Assembly (NCBI RefSeq): GCF_000004075.3
Contig: NC_026657.2
Span: 38,860,732-38,924,731 of the forward strand
Source: Cucumis sativus
Lineage: Eukaryota > Streptophyta > Magnoliopsida > Cucurbitales > Cucurbitaceae
Length of the DNA stretch: 64,000 nucleotides
Direction of reading: 5' to 3'
In this document: one piece after another, positions 12,137-23,505 of the stretch
Layout: every line of letters starts with the position of its first letter
Numbering within the stretch: the first letter of the stretch is position 1
The notes under the pieces: generated by a model
The model's input: only the letters and a program-made list of their open reading frames with translations
Database searches by the model: none
What the model was told of the DNA's origin: nothing
Position numbers and translations under genes: made by a program

Positions 12137-13170
12137 TGTTGTTGATAAAGTGAAGTGTAAATGGAAGGAGTAGGGAAGAAGAGAGAAAAGTTGCATAGGA
12201 GAGGAAAACAAAGATTGTGAAGCGCTATATTTGTGGAGAGTGAGAGTTTGTAATCATATCCTCATCGATCCAGACTTTGATGCATCCATCTCTCCTCCAC
12301 GTCATTTCCCCACGCCCACTTTGTTCTTATTGTTCTTTTAATATATATTTTTAGGATTTACTATTATTATTGCCAAATTTCAATGTTTATCAAATTCAAT
12401 TTTTTTAAATCAATTTCATTACATTTTCTCTGCTTTTGATGTATTTCTTTCAATAATTGTAGTTATAGTTAACTAAGTAAATTTATGTTTCATACAAACA
12501 ACATTTTAGTCCATAATTAGGATGTATTGAAGTAAATTATTTCTCCAATTAACCCCACTTTATTCAATGAATGTTTGTAAATTTATACAATATTATCGAC
12601 ATAAATCTTTCATAATTAACTTCGTTTTTCGTTTTACTCGAAATATTTCATTATGGAAGATAATAGTTATATAGTCAATTTTTTATCTAGTCAATATAAA
12701 ACCAACCATCCAATTAGAATTGATACAAAGAAAAAGAATATATCCAAAAACGCAATTAAATTATTAAGAAATCAACAATCAATATAAATGAAAAATCAAA
12801 ACAGAGAAAATATCATATTACAAACGAAGAGGCACCTTTCAAGGTTATAGAGAGTTTGTATAGCAAGCTCCTTTTAAAACGTTCCATGCTCATACTCAAA
12901 TAAAAGAGGCAAAACTCGTCTAACTTAATTGATTACATCATATGAACAACGACTATCTATATAAAATTAAAAGGCAACAAGAAGGTTGCGTAAACGTAAT
13001 GGTAATTGGTAACCTCAGCAAAAGCTAATTTAGCCGATGTCAGCTTCCGATATACAAACTCTCTATATCCTCAATGCCCTCCCATTGATATCAAAAAGCC
13101 TTCTTCTTCTTCTTCTTCATGCCACAAATTTCCTCTGTTAAATCTGATATTTATATGTACTTGTTTTTTC
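12137..13170. other. TL29 5' region / fucosyltransferase 3' region
   Basis: No gene. The left part is the TL29 promoter and 5' UTR on the minus strand. It has a purine-rich leader (pyrimidine-rich on the transcript) and CCACGTCA at 12298-12305, an ACGT core of the kind bound by bZIP light-response factors; its function is inferred. The remainder is AT-rich, running into the 3' UTR of the fucosyltransferase gene. Confidence 0.6.
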
Positions 13171-16100
13171 TTATCGACGAATGAAAGAAGAAGTTTGTGA
13201 ATTTGGTTGTTCTCTCTGACATAAACAGTCAGGCAAAGGATTAACATAAAAAGCTTCTTCTGAACGAAACCTATCCATTCCTCTAGTTCCTGAAATGGGG
13301 CCTTTTCTCTTCCTTGCAGATCCTTGCCTAAACAACAACACACGACACTGTTTTTCAAGTACATATTGTATTATAATAATCGGCTTTTGTTCATCATTTT
13401 CTTCTGTCATACAGAGGATTTATACAACTTCTCTTCGAATATAAAAAAAAAAAAAAAAAAAATTATCGTCCCATTGGGTAATAGTTTCATTTTTGTTTTC
13501 TGAATTTGGCTGAGAATGCAACTCTTTTACTTAAAACTATAGCAGGAAAATGAAAACAGCTAGCATAATTTGCAAAAACTAAAAACGAAATGGTTACGAA
13601 AAGGAATGGATGTATTCTTTAAAAAAATGTACCTTCTTTTATGCAATTCAATAATTCGGCTGGCTAAGTTATTGCCCTCTTGCATGGTTCCTTTTTCAAG
13701 CTTGTCAAACAGACGAACAAGGGATTTTCTGTTTGGTAATGTTCAGAAGTTAAAGATTGTTTTCACCACCGAATTTGGTAATAAAAAGTTATGGCTAATG
13801 TGGACACAAAGGAAATCAAAATATTATGTAAAAAGGGCTTGCCTGTCTGGTGATATTGTTCGCCTATGTCCAAGGAAACGGCGGTGACCTTCAACTGCCC
13901 TGGCCATGTTTCCAGAATATGAGGATATAAATACATCACTTTCAACAGATACAATGTAATCCAGAGCAGCCATTTGAGATGCATGATGAACAAAAGGTTC
14001 AAGCTCTTTAGAAGATGCCAAAAATTCCTGAAAAATTTTGAGATTAGAGGAAGCAACATTGGAAGAGTATAATAGATAACAATATCATTGCACAATCTAT
14101 TAACATTCTTTCATACCATTTAACTAAACTTGATCGATGCCGATTGTTTCCTAGCTTAAGGTGAGTTTTAGATGTCTCTTTAATCACATTAGAACCATTA
14201 TTAAAAAAACTTATAGGGTTTGGTTAGATAAATAAAAGTGATTTTGAAACTTTTAAAAATATTGTAAAAGAATACTTAAATTGCTTATGGAAGCACTTAA
14301 TTAATGCTTGAAGAAGAAATACTCACTTTAAAACACTATTCCTATAAGGCATTCCAAATTCATCCAAACAATCTTCTACTAAAATAATACAAGAAGTGAA
14401 AAGCACCAAACTGTATGTTACTGTAACTCCTTACCTTCCTCATTAACAAGGGATATCGCAATTGGAAATCAGACATGTGTGATTCACCCCCATATATATC
14501 ACCTGCGGCAATGTATATAGGAGTATTTGATGGGTATCCAAGAGCGTTTAGAAAAATTCCGACCTCTTTTGGAGTAAGGGGGCAATACCCCTTGGCTCTT
14601 TGTTCCTTGGGATCAATGTTTTTTACTTTCCAGTAAGATGTGTTCTCCCTGACAATTTAATTTATAAGCATATGTTAGGCATCAAACAGTCAGCAACCAT
14701 ACTGAGTTGCTGCTTGGTCCTCCATACCTAATCATCTTTAGCTCGTCAGCTTCTGCAGGAGACAAATCGTGTGTGCATCCACTGAATGCTAGCATATCCT
14801 TCTCATACCGTAAATGCAAAGCAATGTAAGGACCATAAGACCTCATACGGTCCACCAAAAGCTATATGACAAATGAGGTCCATTAATTTACAGGAAATAT
14901 TTCACAAGGAAGAAAGATGACAAATTCAATCCTCCCTATAGGGAAGAAAAGAAAAAGGGCAAAAGAAATTCAGGTATGTTAGGTAACCTTTCCCATAGCT
15001 TCAATTTTAGGTGAAAACCGCAAGGCTTCATAACAAGCATGACATCGCAGCTTCTGTATGTCAGCAGGAAGATTGTTATTTGCTAAGCGAGAATCAGACT
15101 TTGCAGCTCGAATAACCTGCAGCAGAAAGTAGAAAATTAGCATTTGTAATTGTTGATAAAAGGTCCGTGGACAGGAAATTATTAAACTACCCGATGATTC
15201 TTCCACATGCTAGCTATCTCATCTCGGTAGTAATCAATGCCAGACCAGCTTCTAAAATGCTTAACTGCTCTTGCAATGGTAGCAAACTCCTTAGGAAGCT
15301 TCTTAATGACTTTTACATCATTGGAAAGAGCATTAATAAAATGATCTTCATCAAAAATATCTGAGAAGTTGCTGCATAACAAACGAACGTGAATTGAAAA
15401 ACTTCAGATAAACAACAAAAGAAGACTAGATATGAAAAAATTCAAATTTACCTAGAGTCGTTCCAAAATGAATGCTTGTCAAGATCAGGAATCACGAGGG
15501 TTGCATTAATTATACGTGCTATTGCAACCATGTCACATATCTGCAATCGAAGGGTAGGAACAACCTTAGTTCTCAAACATTTGTGCTGTATTTCATATAG
15601 CGGACACAATGTTATTCACCAAAGTTTAAGATATATATATGATGTGAAAACAAAAATTACAACTACTGCTTAAGCCTACATCTGTGAAGTAATTTATCAG
15701 TTTGTCTCACACATGAATTGATGAAATGAATACTAACTCAAGTCTCTCTCTAAGATAGAAAATGAACATGCAGTACAAACTATCATCTCCATGACTTTTT
15801 AGAAAATTTATGGGACTATAAATTATACTATCATGAACTGATCTCATTAATTACTGGGATTTTTCTAATATACCACCAGAATTATTTATAGTTATTTTGT
15901 GGGTCCACCAAACTTCTTCTGACTTTATTTATTAGTGTATAGTTGGATGTTTATTAGTAACTAGGGATACTTAAGTATTCCTGTGTGATGTTTCAACCAC
16001 CAAAAAGCATTAAATCGACATTTTCTCCTAGAATCAAATGAACCTTAATTTGTATGAACAAAAAAAACTTATTCCAGACACCCAGGGACCAGATCATGTG

Positions 16101-17219
16101 AGGAGAATGAGGAAGCCGGTGCAAAAAAAAGTGATTACAAACCCCAGCGCGCATTTGATTAAGCCCTCCATTTGTATGAACCAGAAGGAAGCCTCTCGTC
16201 TTTCCAGGAGCTGAAAAATCCCCCAAAATGAAACAATAATAACAAACATACAAGTGTAGGTACACATAATAGTATTTTTTTTTTTTTTTTTGAAGTAGAG
16301 AAGCAAATAACTCCGAACTGTCTTACATGAGTAATTAAGACTAGGCTTAGTGCAGGGAAAGAAATTACGACTCGACGGAGGAGTCCAAAGATCATCCAAA
16401 GCTGAGGTCTGGCTGCCACAAGCCAACTGTCAAGTCTAAAGTAGTGAAAAGACATAACTACTTTCGCATTGTAAAATGAGTTAAGCAACCGTCTAGTCTT
16501 CTCCCCTATTCTAATAAAAAGTCAAGAAGAACAGCAAATCGGAATGAAAGCTTAAAAGTATATAGTTTTTACCTTGTGGAAAAGACGAGGAGCTTTGGAC
16601 CAACGAAGTGGTGAAAGCTCTTGTGTCAAGCTTTGCCCTGTAGCCGGTCTCTGAAACTTTAATCCAAGTTGCTACAGAAATGAAAAAGAAACTTAAAGAA
16701 CGCAAAAAGAAGGATGAGTCCAAAAAACGTTTTATTCAACTACACAATCTGTCTGGTCATTGAGTAAGAAACAAGAAAAAGAAATAGGAAGTAAAGAAAT
16801 CAACCGGCAAAGATACATAAATTTAATTCCAAAATCTGGAAAGTATGAAGAGTAGTCCGAACAGTAACGAAAAACCGCAGCGCACGCACAAACAGAAAAC
16901 AGAGAGAAGAAGATGAAATTAACAAAAAGAATAAGATCGCAACAGAAACAATCAATAAAGAATAGAAGACACTGAAATTGAATAAACAAGAAAGAAAGAA
17001 AGAAAGGAAGGAAGGAAGAATAGGCGAAAAACGAATTGATCAAGGTCCATGATGAATCACCTCAGGGAGTTTGTAAGATCGAGAGAAGATCGGAACGTCT
17101 CTGGATGAAGGAAAGACCTGGACGGGAACGGACAACACAGCAACTAAGGCCATTGAGCAAATAGTACATGTTAGAAGCTTCCTCATGATCGAAAACGCTC
17201 TTCTCCGCGGCTTCGGCAT
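13171..17219 (-). CDS. GDP-fucose protein O-fucosyltransferase family protein
   Basis: Plant-type (former DUF246) Golgi glycosyltransferase; acceptor unknown. Twelve exons: 17219-17061, 16671-16573, 16426-16327, 16210-16143, 15540-15452, 15371-15191, 15116-14988, 14861-14728, 14648-14435, 14027-13843, 13728-13633, 13327-13171, giving 536 aa. A basic N terminus (MPKPRRRAF) followed by one hydrophobic segment at ~17-32 indicates a type II membrane anchor. Family signatures are GGLNQMR at 134-140, HLRYEKDM from residue 291 (substrate-site Arg at 293), [16 protein letters not shown] in exon 10, and the C-terminal [20 protein letters not shown] block. Intron 10 (13842-13729) starts with GC instead of GT; reading through it would stop after nine codons. 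A (CT)n tract lies in the leader just upstream. Members differ in sugar donor and acceptor (some are pectin rhamnosyltransferases), so the exact reaction is open. Confidence 0.93.
13729..13842 (-). other. GC-AG intron (intron 10 of the fucosyltransferase)
   Basis: On the minus strand exon 10 ends CCAGACAG and the intron begins GCAAGC. The acceptor is AACAG before AAAATCCC. Joining them gives the conserved [17 protein letters not shown] reading frame. No GT lies nearby that keeps the frame. The extended context AG|GCAAG matches what is known of U2-type GC introns, which need a near-perfect match to U1. Confidence 0.88.
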
Positions 17220-17259
17220 TTCTCAATCTCTAAAAACAGAAACTATCAAGAAGACGACG

Positions 17260-17261
<2 letters not shown>

Positions 17262-17292
<31 letters not shown>
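17262..17292. repeat. (CT)n microsatellite in the fucosyltransferase leader
   Basis: About 15 uninterrupted CT units, i.e. GA on the transcribed sense of the minus-strand gene, 43-73 bp upstream of its ATG. GA/CT tracts in plant leaders are often bound by BPC/GAGA factors; a role here is only inferred. Confidence 0.9.
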
Positions 17293-17295
<3 letters not shown>

Positions 17296-19379
17296 GCTCA
17301 GTCGGTGTAACAATGGCAGGCGAGCGTTTTAGAGAGAAGGAAAAGATGGGCGAAAGCAATGGTGGGGGGTTACGAATTTGGGATGAGCTTTTGGTTCTTC
17401 TCTTCTTTCACTTCACTTTTGCCGCTCTGTTTCCGGCGGTTTTTCTGACAATATTTCTCGTTAGCGTTCGCAAGGAAGTTATTATTTATACGAATTAAAA
17501 CAAAATCGCATCAATACTTTTTTCTATTTTCTTTCGAGGCTTTTTAAAAATTAAAAAAAAAAAAAACTTAACTAAATTTCTTTTTTTCTTTTTATTATGA
17601 ATTTAACTTCTAAACCTCCTAAAATCTCACCTTTCAACCATCACTCTAAAATGTACAAAACAAAAAAACTAGTTAGTTAGTATGAAAAATTCTACCTCCG
17701 TTTATTACTTGTCACACTAATACTAATACGATGTGTAAGTCTATCAGCATCAATTTGAGCAAGTGAAATTGACCTAAATGGAAGCCAACCATGAGTGGAA
17801 GGGTATGAAGTTAAAAAAAAAAATGGAGTGTTGATCTGTTGTGGTAAAAAAAGGGAAAAGTAATGAATGAGTTTGAAGGAAGGGAAGAAGTGTTAAGAGG
17901 GGAGAGCATGGATCCCAATGAAGCACATCGGGTGAGGTGCGTATATTTATGTAGCCTCTGCCATTTTAAACCACGCACATGTCTCCATTATATATTTATT
18001 AACTCACTTCCATTTCCATTTTTTCTCTTAATTAATATTACATTATAATAAATAAACATTATTTTCATTCAATTCTCTATTTCTCTTTTCTTTCTTCTCT
18101 CACATCTCATCAAATTATATTCTTTTCCAATTCGTTGAGGAAAGTGCTGTCTATCAAAACAATACGAAAAAAAAAATTATAAAGATTTTCCTTTTCTTTT
18201 TTCCATATAAGAATAATATTTTTATGCTTCTGCTTTATAATTAAAAACTAATTTATTTAATTTTAATTATTCTATTCTTAATAATCCTTAAATATAATCT
18301 AATCTCTTCTTACCTTTTTATTCAATATATATCTAATATATATATATATAACTTTTAACTTTTAGTTTTTTAGTAATAAAAAATATTTTTAGACACAAAA
18401 TTGTTTAATTTGTTGTATAGGATAGTAGTTATTTGTGGCAATTTAATTAGCTCAACTTACATCAAACTTTATTAAATTGAAATATAACAAAGGATTGAAA
18501 CTACTTCTAAAATATAACCAATTTAATTTTAAAATAGTTTCAATCTTTTCACTATTAATAAATACAATTTTTCTTATTAATAATCTTATGTTACTATAAT
18601 AGTGTGGTCATAATATAGTTTGTTTTGAAATTAGATTATTTTTGTGTTTGGGTCAAATAATAATGAATAAATATTTTGGTGATGTGAGAGTTTTGAAATA
18701 GGGATTACAATCAAGGATTTGAAAACTTTTTAAATAATATTTACTATCGTAACCTATTTATTAGTTAACTACAGTTTTATGTTATTATAATTGAGTTGTA
18801 ATATTTGGAGTGTTTATAATTTTGAAATAACGTCCGTGAAATGAAATTACAAAATTATATAATTAAATTAGGTAATTATTATTATAATCTTAGATTTTAT
18901 AATTTACTTTAATATTTTCATTTCCATTATCTTTCAATTTAGTTTCTGACATTTTTGTTTTTGGAGTTTACGTAAACATCATTCTGTTTTCTTCTCTTTT
19001 CCTTTGTTTTTTGTATTCAAATGAAAAACAAATGAATAAAAGTTGGATCGAAACTTTTTCTCTGACATGAAAAGAAAAAAATAATAATAATTTGAAGGGA
19101 AAAGAAAGAAAGAGAAAAAAATTAACAATTTATGCTTAAAACTTGATTGCGTGTTGTTGGAAGAGAAAGAGAAGCACTTTTGGAGTGCTTCATAGGTCAG
19201 GTATTGTTCTTTCTCATTTTTTGGATATTAATTATACCTCCGGTAGAGAGAGTTTTACGTGACTTTTATCGTTTTTGTAACGTAGACAATTTCGAACGTA
19301 ATCACTTTGTGAATGTATGTACGAGTTCCTCAAAATTATTTACGAAGGACTTTTGAATTACCCATGAGTTATTTAGAGA

Positions 19380-19740
19380 TTTTTTACGAGTCTTTCCGCA
19401 GATTTGCATGAGTCTTTTCTTTCAAGATTTTTCACGTGACTCCTAAGTTCTTCGTGAGTATTATTGAGCTTTCCTGGCTTATTTGAGCCTCTCTACTTGG
19501 CTCTCTCGTAGATCTTTTGAACTATCATTGTCTGCACTCCTCCCTCGTGGATGTTTTGAGCTATGGTTTAAGCTTCACAAGGATCATTTGAGCTACCACT
19601 AAGCTTTCTATGGGTTCTCTGAGCTACCTCTAAGTTCTTTCTCATGGTTCTTCTCAACTATCACTTGATTTTCCACTTTTGACTCTTCTATAGATCTTTG
19701 ATTCTAAGTTGTCTTACGAGTCTTTTAGTTGATACGTATT
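19380..19740. repeat. Degenerate minisatellite-like block with GAGCTA words
   Basis: Roughly ten diverged units of about 30-40 bp built around TTTTGAGCTAYC and a C/T-rich word such as AAGCTTTCTATGGGTTC or AAGTTCTTTCTCATGGTTC. Strand composition is strongly pyrimidine-biased. No frame stays open across it. Confidence 0.45.
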
Positions 19741-20670
19741 TGGCATAGATTAATTAAATTATAATTTTTCAAAAAATATTTAATAATATATTCATAAACC
19801 ATAAAACTAACCATCATTGGTCGTCTAAATTCTAGGTTTTCGTTAAGTTTTTTATTATTACAAAAGGTAAGCTAAAAAAAATCAATATAATTTAACCCAA
19901 AAAATCTTTCTAGTTTCAACTTAGCTAGGTATTTTCTTTTCCTATTTAGTCTTTAAATTTCAAAATTTTAAACTTATAATTCTTCAATTTTGGTTTGATT
20001 TCAATTAAATCAATACATTTTTAGTTGATTATTAACTTTCCTTTAAACATTGTCTCTCAAACTTTTGATATTAATATATATATATATATATATATATGTT
20101 AATTTAAAATTACTAATAAATGACATTTTAAAATCAAATTTAATGGTGGTGAAAAACATAACAAATTAAAACCAAATTAACCAAAATTATTTCAATTCAA
20201 TTAATAGAGATAAAAAGATAACTTTCGAAATTTAAAAATCATTTTCATACAATACTCAAATGTGAAAGCTAATACTAAAGAATGAAAATGGTAATATTTT
20301 GAAACTTGAAAAAGACAAAAAGAGATTAGATCTAAACCATAGGAATAAAAAAAGAATTTTCTTTTCATTTTTTATTTTTATTTTTATATTATTTTATATT
20401 TGTTGATAAAAACAAAAGTGTTAATTAAATGGAAGAGATTAATTAATTAAATAAAATTAGTGATCTAAGTGAGCGTAGTCAATACGGAGCAAAATGGAAT
20501 TATGGGAATGAAGACCCACGCTGATTAATGTTCTTAATTACTTCAACTTATCTCATTAATTATACATTTTCTTCGTCCACTGTGAGACTTACACTTTAGA
20601 CTTTGTCTCTCTTCATTTTTAACCTTAAAAAATATTAAAAAAAAAAAAAATTAAAACGCTCTGAGTTCTA

Positions 20671-20940
20671 ATACGTTCATAATATGTTCATGAAAGTAAC
20701 AATTTAGTCTCAAACATTGTCTCTAATTTACAACAACTTAGTTCCTATACTTTTATTTTTGTAATAATTTAGTTTTTGTATTTTTAAATTTTTAACAATT
20801 TAATACTTAACACTAATTTCTACGATAGTAACTTACAGAAACTAAATTGTTACAAAATTAAAAGTACAAACTAAATCGTTACCAATTAATGTTTGAGAAT
20901 TAAATTGTTATTTTTATAAATTTCATACATTGAAACGTAT
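20671..20940. mobile_element. Foldback (palindromic) MITE-like element
   Basis: The two halves are inverted copies of each other. The left arm reads ATACGTTCATAATATG ... TAACAATTTAGTCTCAAACA ... TTTTGTAATAATTTAG. The reverse complement of the right arm reads ATACGTTTCAATGTATG ... TAACAATTTAATTCTCAAAC ... TTTTGTAACAATTTAG. Arms are ~110-130 bp with many mismatches. No coding capacity. Confidence 0.6.
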
Positions 20941-22624
20941 AAAAGAAAAAGTTTGTGATTGAAGATTATAACATCAGTTTTTAAAAACAGTGTTCGAATT
21001 ATTGCAAAATGGTGAACTCAATAAATCTAAAAACATGAAACTAATTTGGATTCTCTATTAAACATATAAATTTTATTTGGTTTTAAGTTTCAAAATATTC
21101 TAGTGAAAAGGTGTTGCCTCGATATCTAAATATCATACTAAAATTGACACTACTGATTACAATTTCTTTTTGAAATTGTTAATGCTCTAATTATTTAGAG
21201 AGAAAAAAAATTATGATTTGTTACATTGGTGAAATTTTGAAAAAGAAACCATTTATTTAGGTGAAGTTTAGTTGATTTTAAATTAACACCACTCAAAGTT
21301 GAAAATTATAAATTACATTTTGTTTGTTAATATTAAATTATACTCCATAAACTAAGTAAAAGTCATGTTTTTTTCTTAATACAACAATGAAATTACGATC
21401 ATAATATGTTGTTGACACAACATTACAATCACCTCATCTCACAAATACAAGTATCTTTCCAAGCAATACAAAATGTTATCATAACAAATAAGAATATATA
21501 TATATATATATATATAAATGACAAACAAACAAGAAGGTTTATTGTTTGATGTTATTAATGGTAGTGGAATGGGTCCAATTTCAATAGAAAGTGCCTAAGG
21601 GACTATGAAGGGCTAATGTGTTGAATAAATATTGGCAATAAAATCCACAAACCCATAGTGATTCCTCTTTATTCACTTTCTTTCTTCCCCCACAATAATT
21701 GTAATATGGGTGTGGTTGAAATTAAAGACATTTCACTTTTATTATTTCCCTTATACTTTTGAAGGCAACAAACATTTAGTTCAATTGACGTTAGTATAAG
21801 TATTTACACTTCGAATTCTTTTACTCTCAATTTATACTAAAAAGATGAAAGACAAAAGAAGCGAATGAACATGGTTTATGTTAAATGATTTTTTCAAAAC
21901 AATAGTAATTAAAGAAACTCAATTAATCAAAAACTAATTATGGGGTCAAACAAAATAAGAATAATAATGATATTACTTATAATCCATATTGAATTTGAAA
22001 AATGTACTGCTTATGTGCAAGGCTTATCTACCTCCCCACCTCCCCAGGGGATGAGAGAAAGAGAAAATTGATATTAGTTTATTACAAATTTGATTTATCG
22101 CTATTTTCTGTATTCATTGTATTAATAAAAATAATAATAATAATAACTCATCATCCGAATTAAACTAGATTTAAACTTTATAGATGACATCTAAAGTTTC
22201 AAACTCGGACCTTAGACTTAGAGATGTATATTTTTTTGTACAAGAACCCCACGGTCCCCTCCCCAATAGTTTTTAAAATTATTACGATAATGGTCAAGAT
22301 AATGAGTAAAATTCAAATGATTTTTTTTGTTTAAATTCGAAGGGGTTCATAACGAACTAATCATATAATGATAAATTTAGCTAATTAGAACTTCTCTTGG
22401 TATTGATTTGTATTTTTAATGGTTCATTCGTTATATAATAAATAAATAAAACAAAGAAATCCATAGGAAACCGATTTCCAAAGATAATGATAAGTGTAAG
22501 GATGGGGAGAAGCTATCCCATACCCTATAAACATCACCACAACCTCTTTATTTATGTCAATAATGGCTGTGGTTATACTATTAGAACAATTTCGAATTTG
22601 ATTTCCTCACGTTAAGGTAAGGTT

Positions 22625-22700
22625 TTTCATTTAAATCAAATGTTATAATCTTTTGAGAATTATTTCATTTAAATCAAATGTTATAATCTTTTGAGAATTA
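22625..22700. repeat. 38-bp tandem duplication
   Basis: Two identical copies, 22625-22662 and 22663-22700, each starting TTTCATTTAAATCAAATG and ending TTTTGAGAATTA. Perfect identity suggests a recent replication-slip or repair event. Confidence 0.92.
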
Positions 22701-23505
22701 TAGTTTAATCTAAGATGTGCTTACCTTGAATAGTAAAATTAGATTATTGAACCAATGAAAGGCACAACTACTAGGAATGAGAATAAGAGACTGAAAAATC
22801 GAACCAACTAACCAAACCGAACATAGTTGATCGGGTATAAGGGTTCGGTTAGAGTCAGTTTGGAAAAAATCAAAACCAACAATACTTCTTAAAATTTTTA
22901 AAGACTTGAACAATCTATAGACTGATCAACCGACCAGCAACCGATTTGTACTCCTCTCGACATAAGGTTGGTTTGAACATTTACTAAACCAACCATAGTT
23001 GGTCTGACAGAGATTGGTTAGAAAACCGACACTAACTGACTGATAGGGGCTACAATGATGTAATTTAATTGAAGTAGTCTATCTATAATTCCATCACTAA
23101 AATAAGATTAGCACATCTCAATCAAACAAAATTGCCACCATCCATTCACCAAGCTCCATCCTACTTTTATTCTAAACCTGAAAACGCAGTATTCAACTAT
23201 GGTTGGATCAAGACCCTCTAGCCCTATTGTCTTTCTCGATCAATTAACAAATATATCAACCAAGAATTCAAAAAAGAAATGACTCGATGTACATGGAGTA
23301 TCCGAAAGGATAAATATGATACTTAAAAAAACAATAGCGTAATGGCAGCCTTTATGATCTCTCAAAACATAAGCTGAATTCTAATATTATATATTTATAT
23401 ATATTATCACACAAAACAAAATTGATTGCTCATGCACAGTTTGAAGAAGACGGCAAAGGGATTCATGATTTACTTGGATAAATAGAAGACATTGAGAGGT
23501 TGGTA

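Larger units (their letters stand above)
17220..23505. other. Long AT-rich intergenic region
   Basis: The first ~100 bases are the fucosyltransferase leader with its (CT)n tract. After that I find no supportable gene over about 6 kb. The region contains a 61-codon open frame at 17313-17498 (uncertain), (AT)n tracts near 18331-18350, 20073-20098 and 21494-21516, a minisatellite-like block at 19380-19740, a foldback element at 20671-20940 and a 38-bp tandem duplication at 22625-22700. The right end is the 3' flank of the TSR2-like gene. Confidence 0.65.

Noticed and set aside
13763..14095. Open frames overlapping fucosyltransferase exon 10 in another frame
   Set aside because: They read across the true exon out of frame; exon 10 in its own frame matches the family and its splice phases.
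16159..16488. 109-codon frame on the minus strand beginning MLNSFYNAK
   Set aside because: Alternative frame over fucosyltransferase exon 3 and intron; the genuine exon starts at 16426 after TTGACAG.
19900..20300. A second foldback element
   Set aside because: Only scattered TTTAAATTTC-type matches between the halves, which AT-rich DNA gives by chance.
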